A stretch of DNA of 64,000 nt from Balanoglossus misakiensis. Lineage: Eukaryota > Hemichordata. The notes below the pieces were generated by a model. That model was not told the DNA's origin, searched no databases, and saw nothing but the letters and a program-made list of their open reading frames with translations. The translations under genes and the position numbers were made by a program. The DNA is taken from positions 13,516,001 to 13,580,000 of the forward strand of contig CM082582.2 of NCBI GenBank assembly GCA_040954595.2. The letters run 5' to 3'. This document shows positions 46,342-64,000 of this stretch, piece by piece; within the stretch, counting starts at the first letter, position 1, and every line of letters starts with the position of its first letter.

Positions 46342-47133
46342 ACAAGGTCAGAGTTCATCCTATGGACAGAAAGAACCAAATATGGAAAGTACTTTTAAGT
46401 TGCTATGGTAACAACACCTGTAAAAGGCATCATGGGTTTACACAATTGCAATGTCTTGTCTGGTCAGTGGATGGCTGACAGGAATATACTTGCAAGTTTT
46501 ATAATTATGTACTTCTGTGTCTAGATTTCCTCAACAAAGACTTGAGGCAGTATGTATATGCTATTATTTTTATTTGCCATACTATTTTTACCTTTGGAAA
46601 TTTTCACCCTTGTTCCCAGTTAATAATTTATATGAAAATAACAATTTGTGATGTGGAATGGAGGGATCTTGCCACAAATTAAAACTTTTAAGTAAAATTG
46701 TTTCTCCCTCAAGTGCACCCTTCTTTATATAATAAACCAGGACTTTGTGAATAAGGTGGGCAATGGGTGAACAGCTTTCTATAAACTTTGTTTCTTTCTA
46801 TTTACTCTTTACACTGTAAGACTTTGGTCAGTCTAAACATTTGGAAAATGTGCTTGTAATTTCAGGGGGTTGAATGGTTACGACTTTCATATGTTAAATT
46901 GAGAAAGACCACAAATAGTCTTCTATATTTTTCTTGGAGGGACACTTTGCTTGCGTTGGTCTTTTTTGTTCGTAGACATGGATATTTGACACAGTTGAAA
47001 TTTGGACATTTTGCCTTAACAGTAAATCTTGAGTTTGGTTTAATGTCAGTTGCGTATTGTAACAAATCAGCAAGTTTAGTTTCACTTGTAGAAACAGTAG
47101 TGTTAAGTTTGTATATCTTGAATTTTATGCCTC

Positions 47134-47139
47134 AATAAA
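47134..47139 (+). terminator. TWSG1 polyadenylation signal
   Basis: AATAAA in CTCAATAAAC, about 790 bases past the TWSG1 stop. An earlier AATAAA-like site near 46730 is possible. Confidence 0.55.
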
Positions 47140-47159
47140 CATTTTTATATTCCTTTCAC

Positions 47160-48231
47160 TCAAAAGGTGAAGACTGTTTTGATCTCTGTTCTTGTTTACA
47201 TGTGTGTCACAGATGGTAGATACTTTAAACACAGTCGGGCGTTCAACATGCATTTTCTGCACCATTTCAAACAAAAACTGCCCTTACAACAAGTGAGATG
47301 GTGTTCATTGTCAACAATTATGTAGTTGTAAATATCCTTTATTTCTGGAGAAAGAGGTTTTACATTTTGCATACTTTGATGTTATCTTTTAATCTTAAGG
47401 TTTGACTGTAGTAACAAAGCAATACTTGAAAATTAAATGTTACTCTGACACAAAATGCAGCATGATCTTCAGCATCTATTCAACAAAAATCCACAACACA
47501 ATTTAAATTATTTCATTACAGCTAATATAAAATTTAAATAATACTTTGGGATTATATGTGACCATATTTTTATTATTTTAAACAGAAGTTGGATTTCTGA
47601 TGTGATTTTTTTCCTTCCCTTTTGAAGACAAATCTCTGAAAGTTGGCTATACAATGTATTTCTATCTGCAGAAGTGTTTCATACGAGCCATCAATTATGA
47701 GATTTTCACAATATGGCAAACTTTAAGTTTCACCTGCAGATAGAAGGATTAGTGGCACAATCACTTGGCAGCTTTTCACAGGAACCCTTTACATAATTCC
47801 AAGCCCCCTAAACTTTATGGGATGGAAAACATGAAATACAAGTGTTTTTTTTCTAAGATTAACTCGGTTATAGTGACTTCTTTGAAACTGAGTACTTTTT
47901 TCTTGTCTATGCTCACAAACTCAAAAGTTAGTTTTTAAAAAAGAAATAAAAACAAACACTAAAAACAAAAAATAGATGTAAATATAACAAAAAATTAAAA
48001 CAGGCTTGAATTCATTGTAATGTTTCTAAATATCAACATAATATAAATAAAACAATAATAAAAAATATCAGTAACATCTCTGCCAAGCTTTAAATTTAAT
48101 TTCCATATTAATAATTCCCCAGGTTAGACATGACGGCGAGTATGAGACACCATACTAGGAAGTAGTTTTTTCTAGGACGGCCACTTGGTGGCGCTTTCCA
48201 ACTGCCATGGTCCTCTTTCAGTCCACTCCCA
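47160..48231. other. Tail-to-tail gap between TWSG1 and GARRE1
   Basis: AT-rich sequence with A/T runs (47930-48075) and no recognisable gene. Minus-strand AATAAA at 48232-48237 is a likely GARRE1 transcript end, about 660 bases past its stop, so the intergenic space proper is about 1 kb. Confidence 0.5.
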
Positions 48232-48897
48232 TTTATTAATTCTTTCACAATAAATGTTTATTAATTTAGTTTTTACCACTGATGTCTTAATTCCCAACAG
48301 TACTAGTATCAGCTGGCAACATTCATATATCTTTTGGGGGATAGATATCAAAGGATTTAAAATTGCTAGTTGCCAAGAAGAATTTCTAAAATGAATGAAA
48401 ATGCAAAGAAGTTTCTTTGAAGACAAAAAAGAAAATGAAAGCATGCAAACTGAATGGACATGGTTGTTCAGTGCAGATTGCAACAGAAACAACTTAATAT
48501 GCAAAGGAAGTTTCATTTGACCACTGTGCATAAAAATTCCTTGAAGTTAAAGAATCATGTACGAGACAGCTGTCCATGTCCTGTCATGGATAAGGCATTA
48601 AATCTGCACGTAAAGATTAATCTACATATTGGCTTCATCATCTCCCAAAGCAACAAAACTGGAATTATTTCTCATAAAAACAAAACTGAAATTAATCTAT
48701 TCATTACAACTGCTCTGATGACACCATCATTCTGCATTGTCAAAGTCATTCCTGTTTTGTGAAAAAGACCATTAATGCATATATTTTTTTAATTTCCGGT
48801 CCACATCACCATGGTTACTAGAGAGAGCGACAGGCTTATATTCTCAGGTAACAATTTTTCTTGGCACTTTATGGTCCACCCAAGGATAGACACCACT

Positions 48898-51800
48898 CTA
48901 GGATTGGTAGTTGTGTACATTTATGGCAAACCTCCTGTCTAGTTTTTGGTGCCCTGTTGAAGGCTGATTGGATGGTGTGTTGTGTCGGTAGATCAACGGG
49001 GATGGAGGTGTGTTGTTGCTGATGTGTGCAGAGGTAGTTTGATTGGACCAGACTGGCGTACCATGTGACATTGGATCGCCCCAATGTGCAGCCAGGCTTG
49101 GATGAATTCCAAGGTGATCATGTGACACCATATCTAGATTGGGATTGGACATTGGAAACGGTGGCACTTTGCTTGGAGGCCCTCTTTGCCAAAGCAACTT
49201 TGGTGGCCAAGTTTTTGTAGTCTTGCTTTCCTAGTAATTAAAGAATAGCAAGTTGTAAGTACTCATTGACTAAATCTACGTCATCTGTAGTTTCCCTCCA
49301 CCTCTGCCCACATACGAAAATTTCAATACAGTTAAGTTTACTACAACTATAGATTGTCCAGAAAGTCCATCAGACACCAACCATGTTCCTGACCTATGCC
49401 TAAATTGTTCAGATATGACTAGTGATTAGCATATAGAGCTCCAACACCTGGAAGTTGTGTAACAGCCACTCAGAGTTATCCACAAGTAAACAAATTTTAT
49501 ATTTTTAGCAAATGGTGGTTTCTTCATTATCTGCCTCTTTATCTTTTGCTCTCAGAGGCACAGACCAGTCGAACCCACCCTTGTCGAGTCATGCTTGGTT
49601 GTAGTATCCTTCTGTATTGCTAAATATGTGTAAACTCAACCGAAACATAAAAGGGGCCCATCCATCTTCAAACTAAAAATATTTTTCTTTCTCAACTCCA
49701 AACTTTCTTGCATGCAAACTCGAAAAAGAGAAATTTAACATCTTACCATCATCACATCCAAAAATTTGATATGATCATCTTCCTTCTCATGTTCTCCACC
49801 ACTACTGTGTCTCCTAGAAACAAGATGAAATTACGCCCTGTAGTGAGTATCGATTATCAAATGACAAAACATGTAAAGTGAGCCCAGGACTCTTTCACAA
49901 TGCATGGTTTGAAAATAAGACACTCTGATGGATAAATAAGTTCACTGTTCAAGTTTATAAGAAGCGTATGTATATTACCTCCTGTTAATAGCTGCAACTA
50001 AGTCTGGACCTGCCAATCCTAGTCCCATACTGAAGACATTCTCACCATTATTGGAGGAGGAATCATCACTAGAACTGCCCGAGTCTTGGCCACCACTGCC
50101 CCCACCACCGCCACTGGTACCACCAACAGCTGACCAGTTCAAACTAGGAGTATCAAACAAGAAAAAGGGTGAAGTAAAACTAACTGACCAATTTGACATT
50201 GAGATAAAAATGTCACTAAAGAGGGCAACAGCACACACCTATAGTCGTCCATAATATAAACATTTATTTAGTCAACATACTTTTCATTGGGATTTGCCTC
50301 CTGTGCTGGCCAACTCCTGTTCAGTCTGGAATCAGGCATCCCCCACGATTGGCCACCACCAACTTGTGACATGTTGCTATAGTGACTGACATGTCCACGT
50401 CCTCTCCGCCCAGGTATATTCGTTTCCAGGTACTTGGCAAACTCTGGATCATAACCTTGGTAACTCATCATGCCAGATCCTCTAGTTCCAGTACTGTCCG
50501 TACTGGTTGACCATGTTGCAGATGATGCTGACGAAGATCCAGTGTTGCGGTCCACTGTTTCGCTTTCTACAAAGCATGGGTTGAAGTTGTCGTATCTGGT
50601 GTTGTCCACAGTGTGCCAGCTGCCAGCACCACCCATGTTTGTGTTCTGTTTGTTTGGTCTGGCCGGCCCTGACAATAAATCAATCACGTCTTGGACCTGT
50701 TCTTCCGATGCCTTCCAAGGTTTAAATAGATGTTTGGATGCAGGGTAGGAATTCCCTATCACACCTGGAGGTAAAAAACACAGTCAATCAGTTAATTATA
50801 CATTTCAGTCTACCAAGTTATCGTACAAGTGTATCATGGTGTCATTTAGGGCAGGTATTTGTCTTTCATGTCAAGACCAGTTTTTCCGACATGGTCATCC
50901 ACCAGCCTGTGATCATAGTGGTAAACTTTCTCAACAGTTTTTACCTGGCTTGGCATTTGTGTTGCTTTCTTGTAAATTTTCTTCATCTGGACCAGAATCT
51001 GTTGTTGTTATGGTGACGGTAGGATTGCCTGGCGACATTTCAGTCTGTACAGTGTCTGGTTTGTTGGTCCAAGCTGAACTCCCTAAGTTTTTGCTGTTTT
51101 GTTCTGTCACTTTGCCATCAAGGCAGCAATCTGATTGGCTGCTAGGGTCAGTGTCTTTATCCTGATTGGTTGTTCTGGAGCAACCACTTTGCTGGGATGA
51201 CTCGCCACAGAAAGCACCCTTTCTGGTTGGACTGCTGGTTGGGGTTGTTTTGCGACTGAATTTTGATGTCAGTTTTGTGAAGGTTTTGCGAAGTCCACTA
51301 GTTGGTGATTCTGGCGAGTCTTGAGGCTGGCCGGCAGCCTGAGACGAATGGATACCCATAATGCTCTTTGGCAGTGGCAAAGGTTTAACAGCACGCTCAA
51401 ATGGTTTAAACGATGGCTCATTTGTGTTCTTGCATAGTTTGACACTGATTGTTGGTAGATCTTGCATCCTTTGTGAGAAAATGAGGAAAAAGATTCCATG
51501 CATTACTCAAATATATGCAACTATCAGAATACCTATCAGTTGGACTCATGAAAACGAACTAGCAACCACATTGATATTTTACCTTTTCTTTAAGAAATTA
51601 TCAGGCCCTTACAGCAATACACATGACCTTTGATCTCTGACCTCATGTACTGAACTTTGACCCAATGTCATGACCTCTCACCTTCCCTCACTCCAAGCAA
51701 TCAAATCAATCTTCGCAGTGTATACCACTTCCACTGAGGCCAACTTCTCCTTGATGTCATGTGACTCAACATGGAGTTCTTCAACCAGCCACCACAGGGT

Positions 51801-54800
51801 GGGAACCTCCAAGACGATCACAGAACCATTGACGGAAAGCTGTGCATAACGTTGCAAGTCACCAACCAAGGGTGCACTCTCAACTGAAACCTGTAATGTA
51901 CGGATATGATATTGAATTTCTGTGACATTTATCCAGCACCAATAAAGATTACAATCACCTCTATTTACATATAAGGGCGTGTCCAGTCTTTTAATGACCA
52001 TGAGGTGATGATTGGTATTTCCGAGGTCATATCTTGCTCAGGAATGACAGTTTCAGTCAAACAAGCACCACTGAAAATGTGAAGCTTATTCTGACATCAC
52101 CCATCTTAGTAATGGTAGTTCAACTCACCAGATTTGTATTAGCATAGACTATTTGTACGGCTATCTGACTTGCCCTGTGAGATACAGACGGACACATTTC
52201 ACTCAGCACACACAAAGCTATGTCTTCCACAGCTAAATCAAGACCCAACTGGTTTGATATATTCCTGACAAATCTGCAGATACCATCCTGTAAGGCACAT
52301 AGAAGAAAATAGGAGATAAGGTTGGAGTCAGTACAAGTACGTGTGTCTATGCTTGTTTATCTGTTCATTGACTGCAGCAATTTTAAAATAGATTTTATGT
52401 GATGTTACATTCTTACCAGTTTATAAGTAAAGTTTTCAGTTTCCTTGTCTTTGCTAGTTGAAGCCCTAAGAAGAGTTCCTTCACACTGCACAGCAGTGTT
52501 CCAAATTTCCTTTTGCACTAGACTTTTCCATTCATCAAGAGACAATTCGTTTGATTGGCTCTTGTACAGTTTATGGAGAACTTGTTTTGTCAAAGGTTTT
52601 GATTGGCTGCCAGCAGCCTCTATTTCATTATCATTGCAGCATCCTTTCAGGACCAGAGCAAGGCATTGTGGGTACAACATGAAGCCACCAATGAGGGTTT
52701 GTTCTTGTATGGGTATTCCTGATAACTCATATTTGTATCTCTGAAAATGTCAAGAAGAGGTCAGATTAGAAAATGCATGTAAAAGAGCAAAACAATCCAT
52801 CCTGGGCGTTTCTAACAAATGCCGGGGTATTATATTGGAGTAAAGTATACCACAAAACAATCAGCAGTGTCTGAGTAACAGCTTCTGACATGCAAGATCT
52901 GTAATTCATTCATGGAGACTAAAAGGAGTGACTACAGCCTGAGGACAAATCTAAATGAGGTATACCTGTACACATGCATCATATTTCATTTTGACTTCAA
53001 CAACTTTGGGTTCAGGATCAGTGTTGTCTTGGTTTACAACCAATAATTGGACTTCGTCACTTGACACTCGTACACCCCGTCGTAGAATACTAGTATTCTG
53101 TCAAAGACAAAAAAACACCTCCAAACTCAAATATATGGTAAAAATAGCTTTGGATAGTCTACTGTCAGAGTTGGTGTATTTTGTGACTCAAGGACAACGT
53201 TGCCATTGGCAGAACAGGTCACAGATTGATAGCAAACTGCCATGAGTCATACAAGCACATCTTTTTTTACGTGTCACCTTTCTGCCCTATAATGCCCACA
53301 CACACAAAGTTCTCATTGTGTAACTCAAACCACTATGTGCTGTAGGGGTGGGCAGGAATGATAGACATGAAAGAATGTTTTGCGAGATTTGAGTTGTTTT
53401 GTTACCTGTGAGGCAGCTAACCAGGAATGACAGACATCCTTCATGGTGGGATTATCTTCATATTCCTGAATGATGTCAATGATATCGTTGTATTTACTGA
53501 GTGGTGCCATCATCTCCATGGCAGTGCTGAAAAACTGGATCTGTGTCTGCAGCATGCACAGGAAACACTTAGCAAGAACCTATTAAGAGAAGACGTGAAA
53601 ACGTGTGATTATTGAGGAGTTGTGTGTGATGCGTGAATGAGAGATAAATGAATACATCTAAACAGTGAAATGAAAATATCACGTTCTAAATGAGGCGAGG
53701 CCAAGGCTAGAGCCAATTCAGCAGATCATTCTCCACTTTATGCGTGGAGAGAGTCATCTGCCTTCAATTCAGAGCACATAAAGTCAGCTCTTTCTATAAC
53801 CCACTGAGGTAATCAATCTTGTCATTCATGTTGATCACAGCCATGCATGTAAAGTCAGTAGTTCAGATGGATGACATCAGCTGTTTTGCATCTCCTTGAA
53901 ATATTGAACGGTTTAAAAAAGAAGGAAATGATTGATAAATACACATGAAGGCTTTACGGCACACTTTAAACAGTACTGCATCACAGTGACCCTATTACAT
54001 GTAATTGATCAAATTTTGAACCCAATTAAACTTACATGGGGAAAGGTGACTGACTTGAATTTGATTAATGAGGTGAACTATGTTTCATGAGGAAGGAAGC
54101 TCATCTGTCAACAGTATAGATGAAGTCTTGTCTGATATGTTTAGTTTAGTGCCATTTTGTTGGGGTAATATTAACTGACATTTTAATATTCACAACTGAC
54201 AGACTAGGTATCCATGTTGACAAATGTTATCTATAACAGAAAAACACAAAATGTGCAAACTAGGCAACAATGACCCCACCTTAGTTACTGATGCTTGAAA
54301 TTGAAGAGTTTTGTGTTTTGGAATTAAAACCTCGTGGGAATTTCGTTCAAACACATAACACAGTAAATTGTGATTAAAATTAACTAATATTGGTTTCAGT
54401 TGGATACCTATACATTTAATGGGAACAGGTGTATGACTGGCTTTATTTCCCACTGGGATCGTACACTCACTTTTCATAGGAAAACACATAACTGATCAAA
54501 CTTGTTTAACATGCACAACTATTATTATTACAACACAATCAGCCTTCACAAAAACACCTGTCTTTACAAAACACAGATGGGACAGGTTAAATTCCTCATT
54601 CAGCAGAAATCGATTTTTCAGTGTAGTTTCTACATGACAAGAGAATGAGCAACAGAGGCCGTTGATTTCAGCAGTTTTTTTACCAAATAAATGGGCTCAT
54701 ACAATGAAATAATAGGATATTAATTCATGGTAGAAGTCATGAAAACAGCTAAGGAGAATAAAACTTATCATTTACCAAAAACAAAATCAGAAACATTGCA

Positions 54801-55808
54801 AAGTTTGACAAAAGAGACTGTTAATGGACCAAGTGTCCGATTTATCAAAGTCACCCCAAATTCTGGGATAATACATGGCAGTTAAAGTGCTGGTGATGAT
54901 AACCAAAGCACTATTACCATTCTATCAACTGCTGTAAATTGTCCTCCTGTCATTAACCATCATAAAAACAACCATTATCTTACACAGCTGTATCTTGCTG
55001 GCTGCGTTCAAATTTCTGAATGTCTGCGTTTTTTTACGGAAAGAATTTATTGAAGTTACCATTAAGTGACGTTGAATGATTTGGTGTTTCCAATCTCTGC
55101 TAAATACCAAGACTTGACTCATACCACACACAAACCATTTTAGATTTCTTCAGGTTGGAAGTTATTCTGAATTATTCTACACCGCGATCAGTTTTTCATG
55201 AACAAATCAAAGATGTTGTGAAATTCACTGACAACATGAATGGCTCCCGACTTATTTTTTTGATAAGAAAGTACAAGGTCAGGGGGTCATTGGTGCGGAA
55301 AACCTACTATAATCATAGTCTCTGGCCTTCAACCTTGTTACATGACATTTTGGTGGTCAAAAATACAGTTCTTTGTTTGTGTTTATACAGGTACATGTTC
55401 ACCATCATTCATAAAAATTATTACCTGGAGATTCTCATCATTCCTTTCTGGACTTTCTCCATCATTTTCCGCTAATGATGTCACCAAGGCAACTGCATCA
55501 TCCCGTACTTGAGAACTCACACACTTTGTAGCCGAGCTGATGTCCTGAGAAATCTGTTGAAGTTGTACAGAGGCCTCCCAGAACGGAGTATCCCGGAATA
55601 CTGCAACAAATGTGTCTGAGAGCTTGGCTGCAGAGTTACAGAGAAGGTCCAGAGCATCAAGATACGTTGTGCTGTAGTGCTGCACCCCTTCCAGCTGCGA
55701 CTTGAAGCTGTCCGGCATACTGGTGTGAAACAAAGAGCGACTGTGATGCTCCGAGGGTTCAGCTTTGGGTTGTTTAGAAGAAAATAATTGCTTCTTCAGA
55801 CCTGCCAT
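48898..55808 (-). CDS. GARRE1: Granule-associated Rac and RhoG effector (KIAA0355 family)
   Basis: Eleven exons (55425-55808, 53406-53579, 52966-53097, 52417-52740, 52129-52287, 51682-51890, 50945-51468, 50281-50764, 49979-50143, 49747-49813, 48898-49230) join in frame to 984 residues; human GARRE1 is about 1070. The N-terminal half is helical and conserved (YLDALDLLCNSAAKLSDTF). Later blocks match the human protein as I remember it: DLIAWSEGR before the disordered part, SGLRKTFTKLTSKFSRK, VQDVIDLLSG, DPEFAKYLE, SSSDDSSSNNGENVFSM, GPDLVAAINRR, and KTWPPKLLWQRG near the end. The human protein binds active RAC1/RHOG and is linked to P-bodies and the CCR4-NOT complex. The N-terminal region is listed in Pfam as an uncharacterised domain, as far as I recall. 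A noncoding leader exon probably precedes the acceptor at 56007-56008. The 1.8-kb intron 1 holds no gene. Confidence 0.93.
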
Positions 55809-56801
55809 CACATATCACTTGAAGTACCCCTGAAGAGGTCAACTAAGGGCAGCATTTGCCATCAGTTACTTCTATCAACTGCTATTTTGATGATATCAAC
55901 CTGTTATGGCTTGACACCATTATCTTTACCATAAACCCACTCACAGTCACAAGAGTTGACAGAGGTCACCTAGGGTTACATCAGTGATGGCGTACTCGTC
56001 TGTTTTCTGAAAGAACAACCATAAAATACGAGTGATAATGACATACACAAAAATTGAAGATATATATTTAAATCAAATATATTACATGGCTACAGTCGAT
56101 GACGAAAAATGACACAACATTCCAAACCTGTTGTCACAATTTTTACAAATATTATATTACAGCACAACTTATGTTAATTTTATATGGCTTCTTTAATGGA
56201 ACAGACATACTATGGCATAGATATAATTGCTTAATAAACTTTAAGTTGAAATTGGCTTTTTGACCACTCAGTGTAACTGTGAAACGACCTTCTATTATTA
56301 TAAACAACAATACATATTGAAACTGTTTCAAGCAGTTTCTGACTGACCTACACAGAACCTTGTGAGTTTGTTTATTTCTATAAATACTAGTAGTAGAATA
56401 TATGAACACTACAGTCGACGCTATATCTGAGTTTCTCCCTTCTGTACAAGTTACAAGATAACTAATTTTGCTGTACGGTTCACTGACAAGTAACAAAATT
56501 ACAACGTACGATATATTGACCCATGACATGACGCGGCTGCTCGTTCTCGCACAATGATTCATGAACGTAAGCAACATACAACGCGTCGCCCGAGTATTTT
56601 GAGAGTGTGACATGACACTGACAAGGAGAAAACTTACAGAATATATCAAACAGCAACCGCGACAGTCGCTTAAAAATTGCTGATACGACTTCCAAATCCA
56701 AAATACACAATATTTTGGTCGGTTCAGTAGTAATACTTTCACATACAGCGACTTTATATGCGCTAAATATAGATATGTAAACTGTGCAAACACCACCTAC
56801 C

Positions 56802-57223
56802 TCTAAAAGTTTCAACTCCGGAAGTGATTTTACGGAGGTCAGCCATTACATGCATATTATAGCCATATTTGGTCACTGGCTGATTCCATTATTTACTACT
56901 CGAGTATCGTCGTTTATTTATCATTCATTTTGATATCTCACATCAGATCAACAAAATGTTAGCTTTAAAATAAACAGAAACTTCAGATGATGACTTGCTG
57001 CGCTGAAACTAAAAAAAGTAGCCCCTGCATTGAGTGTAAAGCTTCTTTCGAATTCAGTCCCTCATCTTGAGATCTATGCCTACCCTTTTTGTTGAATCAA
57101 GTGGTGACTTCATATTTTACATATTTGTACACAGATCGCCCCACTTCCGAAGAGTGAGGTTTCTTTCGTCTTTATCGAAGATCATCGGAGATTCGGTTAT
57201 TTTCACCGCAACCAAGAACAAAA
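56802..57223. promoter_or_regulatory. Probable bidirectional promoter shared by GARRE1 and GPI
   Basis: The GARRE1 leader exon likely ends at 56801 (minus-strand donor GTAGGT), and GPI starts translation at 57224. Two ETS-type sites are placed like mirror images: CCGGAAGTG at 56818-56826, and CACTTCCG at 57142-57149 on the opposite strand. No TATA box is obvious at either end, as is usual for housekeeping promoters with ETS sites. Confidence 0.55.
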
Positions 57224-63023
<5,800 letters not shown>

Positions 63024-63676
63024 CTCAGCAAAATCTAAACAAAAGTCACCTACAAGGGTACATCTCTGAAATATCAAGATGCTTGAAATAGTTTCATCAT
63101 GTTGCATGCACTTGTAACTTTGTGGTTTTTAAGTTTGAATTTTGAAAAGCTCAGTTTTGGAAAAGGAAGGCAGTTACAGTATTCTTTCACATCATAACTA
63201 GCAGATAGAAAAGTCTACTATGACATGTGCTGATCATGAATTGAACCAAAGCTGAATATAGATATTTTACCATGGTGTCAAATCAGCAAACATTATTCCG
63301 ATACATAAGGCATACATATGCCAATTGGTAGAAACATTTAGCCTTTTTTTTCTTGCCTCTAAAGCTAATGACTTTTCTTTAGCTATGTAAGAATTGAGTA
63401 TGTTACACATATGTGCATGTACTGTCATACTTTTTTCTAATATCGTAACATGACTGAATTGATAGAGTCTTTGTGGTACAAATTGTTTTAAGCAGATCCT
63501 GTATGATTCTTTGTGACCAAATTAACTCGCACCATAATAAGCTTGGAGTGTTGTCCTTAATGTCCGATTTGGGTGACACTGTTTCTAACATCAGAATCTC
63601 TTGTGTGACCAATATCCCATAATGCTTTAAGTTTTGTATTACATATTATTATTTGTATTTATTTCTATATTGAGGC

Positions 63677-63682
63677 AATAAA
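63677..63682 (+). terminator. GPI polyadenylation signal
   Basis: AATAAA in GGCAATAAAAAATGG, about 650 bases past the GPI stop. The next gene's start codon is only about 200 bases further on. Confidence 0.65.
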
Positions 63683-63883
63683 AAATGGTGGTGGAATGAT
63701 TATGTTCTCCAGCTGTCGTTCTTTGAAAAAAAATCAATTGAAACACGGCATAATTGGTGCTCATAACAACAGATTGCAACATCATTGATGTACAACACCT
63801 AAGGAAAACAAAACAAAACACTTCATCCATTTTGTCACAAGAGGGCGTTTTGTTAAAAGGTCAACGGAGGTCATGTAACCATC

Positions 63884-64000
63884 ATGGCAGCCGTCACCCT
63901 TCGACACATGGGTCGAAGGAACTTCGCCGATTTCGAAGTATTGTCACAGATCGTCAGACATAAACTGAAAGACAGCCTTGCATCTGCATTCTCAGAGACG
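63884..64000 (+). CDS. Start of an unidentified gene, cut by the right edge
   Basis: An ATG in a good context (ATCATGGCAGCC, similar to the YY1/Kozak-type start block seen near SPG7) opens a frame that stays open for all 39 codons to the window end. It begins MAAVTLRHMGRRNFADFEVL. The first about 20 residues are basic and serine/threonine-containing with few acids, which could be a mitochondrial presequence. That is only an impression. I recognise no family. The region just upstream (63683-63883) would be its promoter. Confidence 0.5.
   Translation, partial: MAAVTLRHMGRRNFADFEVLSQIVRHKLKDSLASAFSET

Noticed and set aside
56152-56796. A 214-codon minus-strand frame upstream of GARRE1
   Set aside because: It lies in the presumed leader intron of GARRE1. 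It is rich in hydrophobic and aromatic residues with no homology I recognise, and it overlaps another frame at the leader exon. Most likely open by chance.

Overview
The window is nuclear DNA from an animal. It is AT-rich, its genes are split into many short exons with GT..AG introns, and its proteins match known animal families across most of their length. The gene set, the intron pattern and a secreted C45-type hydrolase (a family I do not know from mammals) fit an invertebrate deuterostome. A hemichordate or cephalochordate seems most likely, but the sequence does not prove the species. Nine genes are recognisable, and a tenth is cut off at the right edge. I see no tRNA, rRNA, CRISPR array or intact transposon.

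Left part (1-12.8 kb, all on the minus strand). It holds exon 1 of a dihydrodiol dehydrogenase-like gene (DHDH-A, continuing off the left edge), a secreted C45/penicillin acyltransferase-like amidohydrolase, a complete second DHDH-like gene (DHDH-B), and two tandem core 1 beta-1,3-galactosyltransferase genes (C1GALT1-like A and B). The two DHDH genes carry the same roughly 240-bp element in intron 1, so that segment was duplicated.

Middle part (12.8-47.2 kb). It holds an ANKRD11/ANKRD12-type chromatin co-regulator on the minus strand with a 12.3-kb first coding intron. SPG7 (paraplegin) lies head-to-head with it on the plus strand in 17 coding exons, followed by TWSG1 (twisted gastrulation) on the plus strand.

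Right part (47.2-64 kb). GARRE1 (KIAA0355) lies on the minus strand, tail-to-tail with TWSG1 and head-to-head with GPI (glucose-6-phosphate isomerase). The start of an unidentified gene follows at 63,884.

The most interesting signal is the gene order, not a new enzyme system. From memory, ANKRD11 and SPG7 are head-to-head neighbours on human 16q24.3, ANKRD12 and TWSG1 are neighbours on 18p11.22, and GARRE1 and GPI are neighbours on 19q13.11. Here one ANKRD11/12 gene sits between both sets of partners. This looks like the arrangement before the vertebrate whole-genome duplications. Exon coordinates were read by eye from splice sites and reading-frame continuity. Every complete gene model closes in frame at a length close to its family, apart from the ANKRD gene, which is shorter than its vertebrate relatives.
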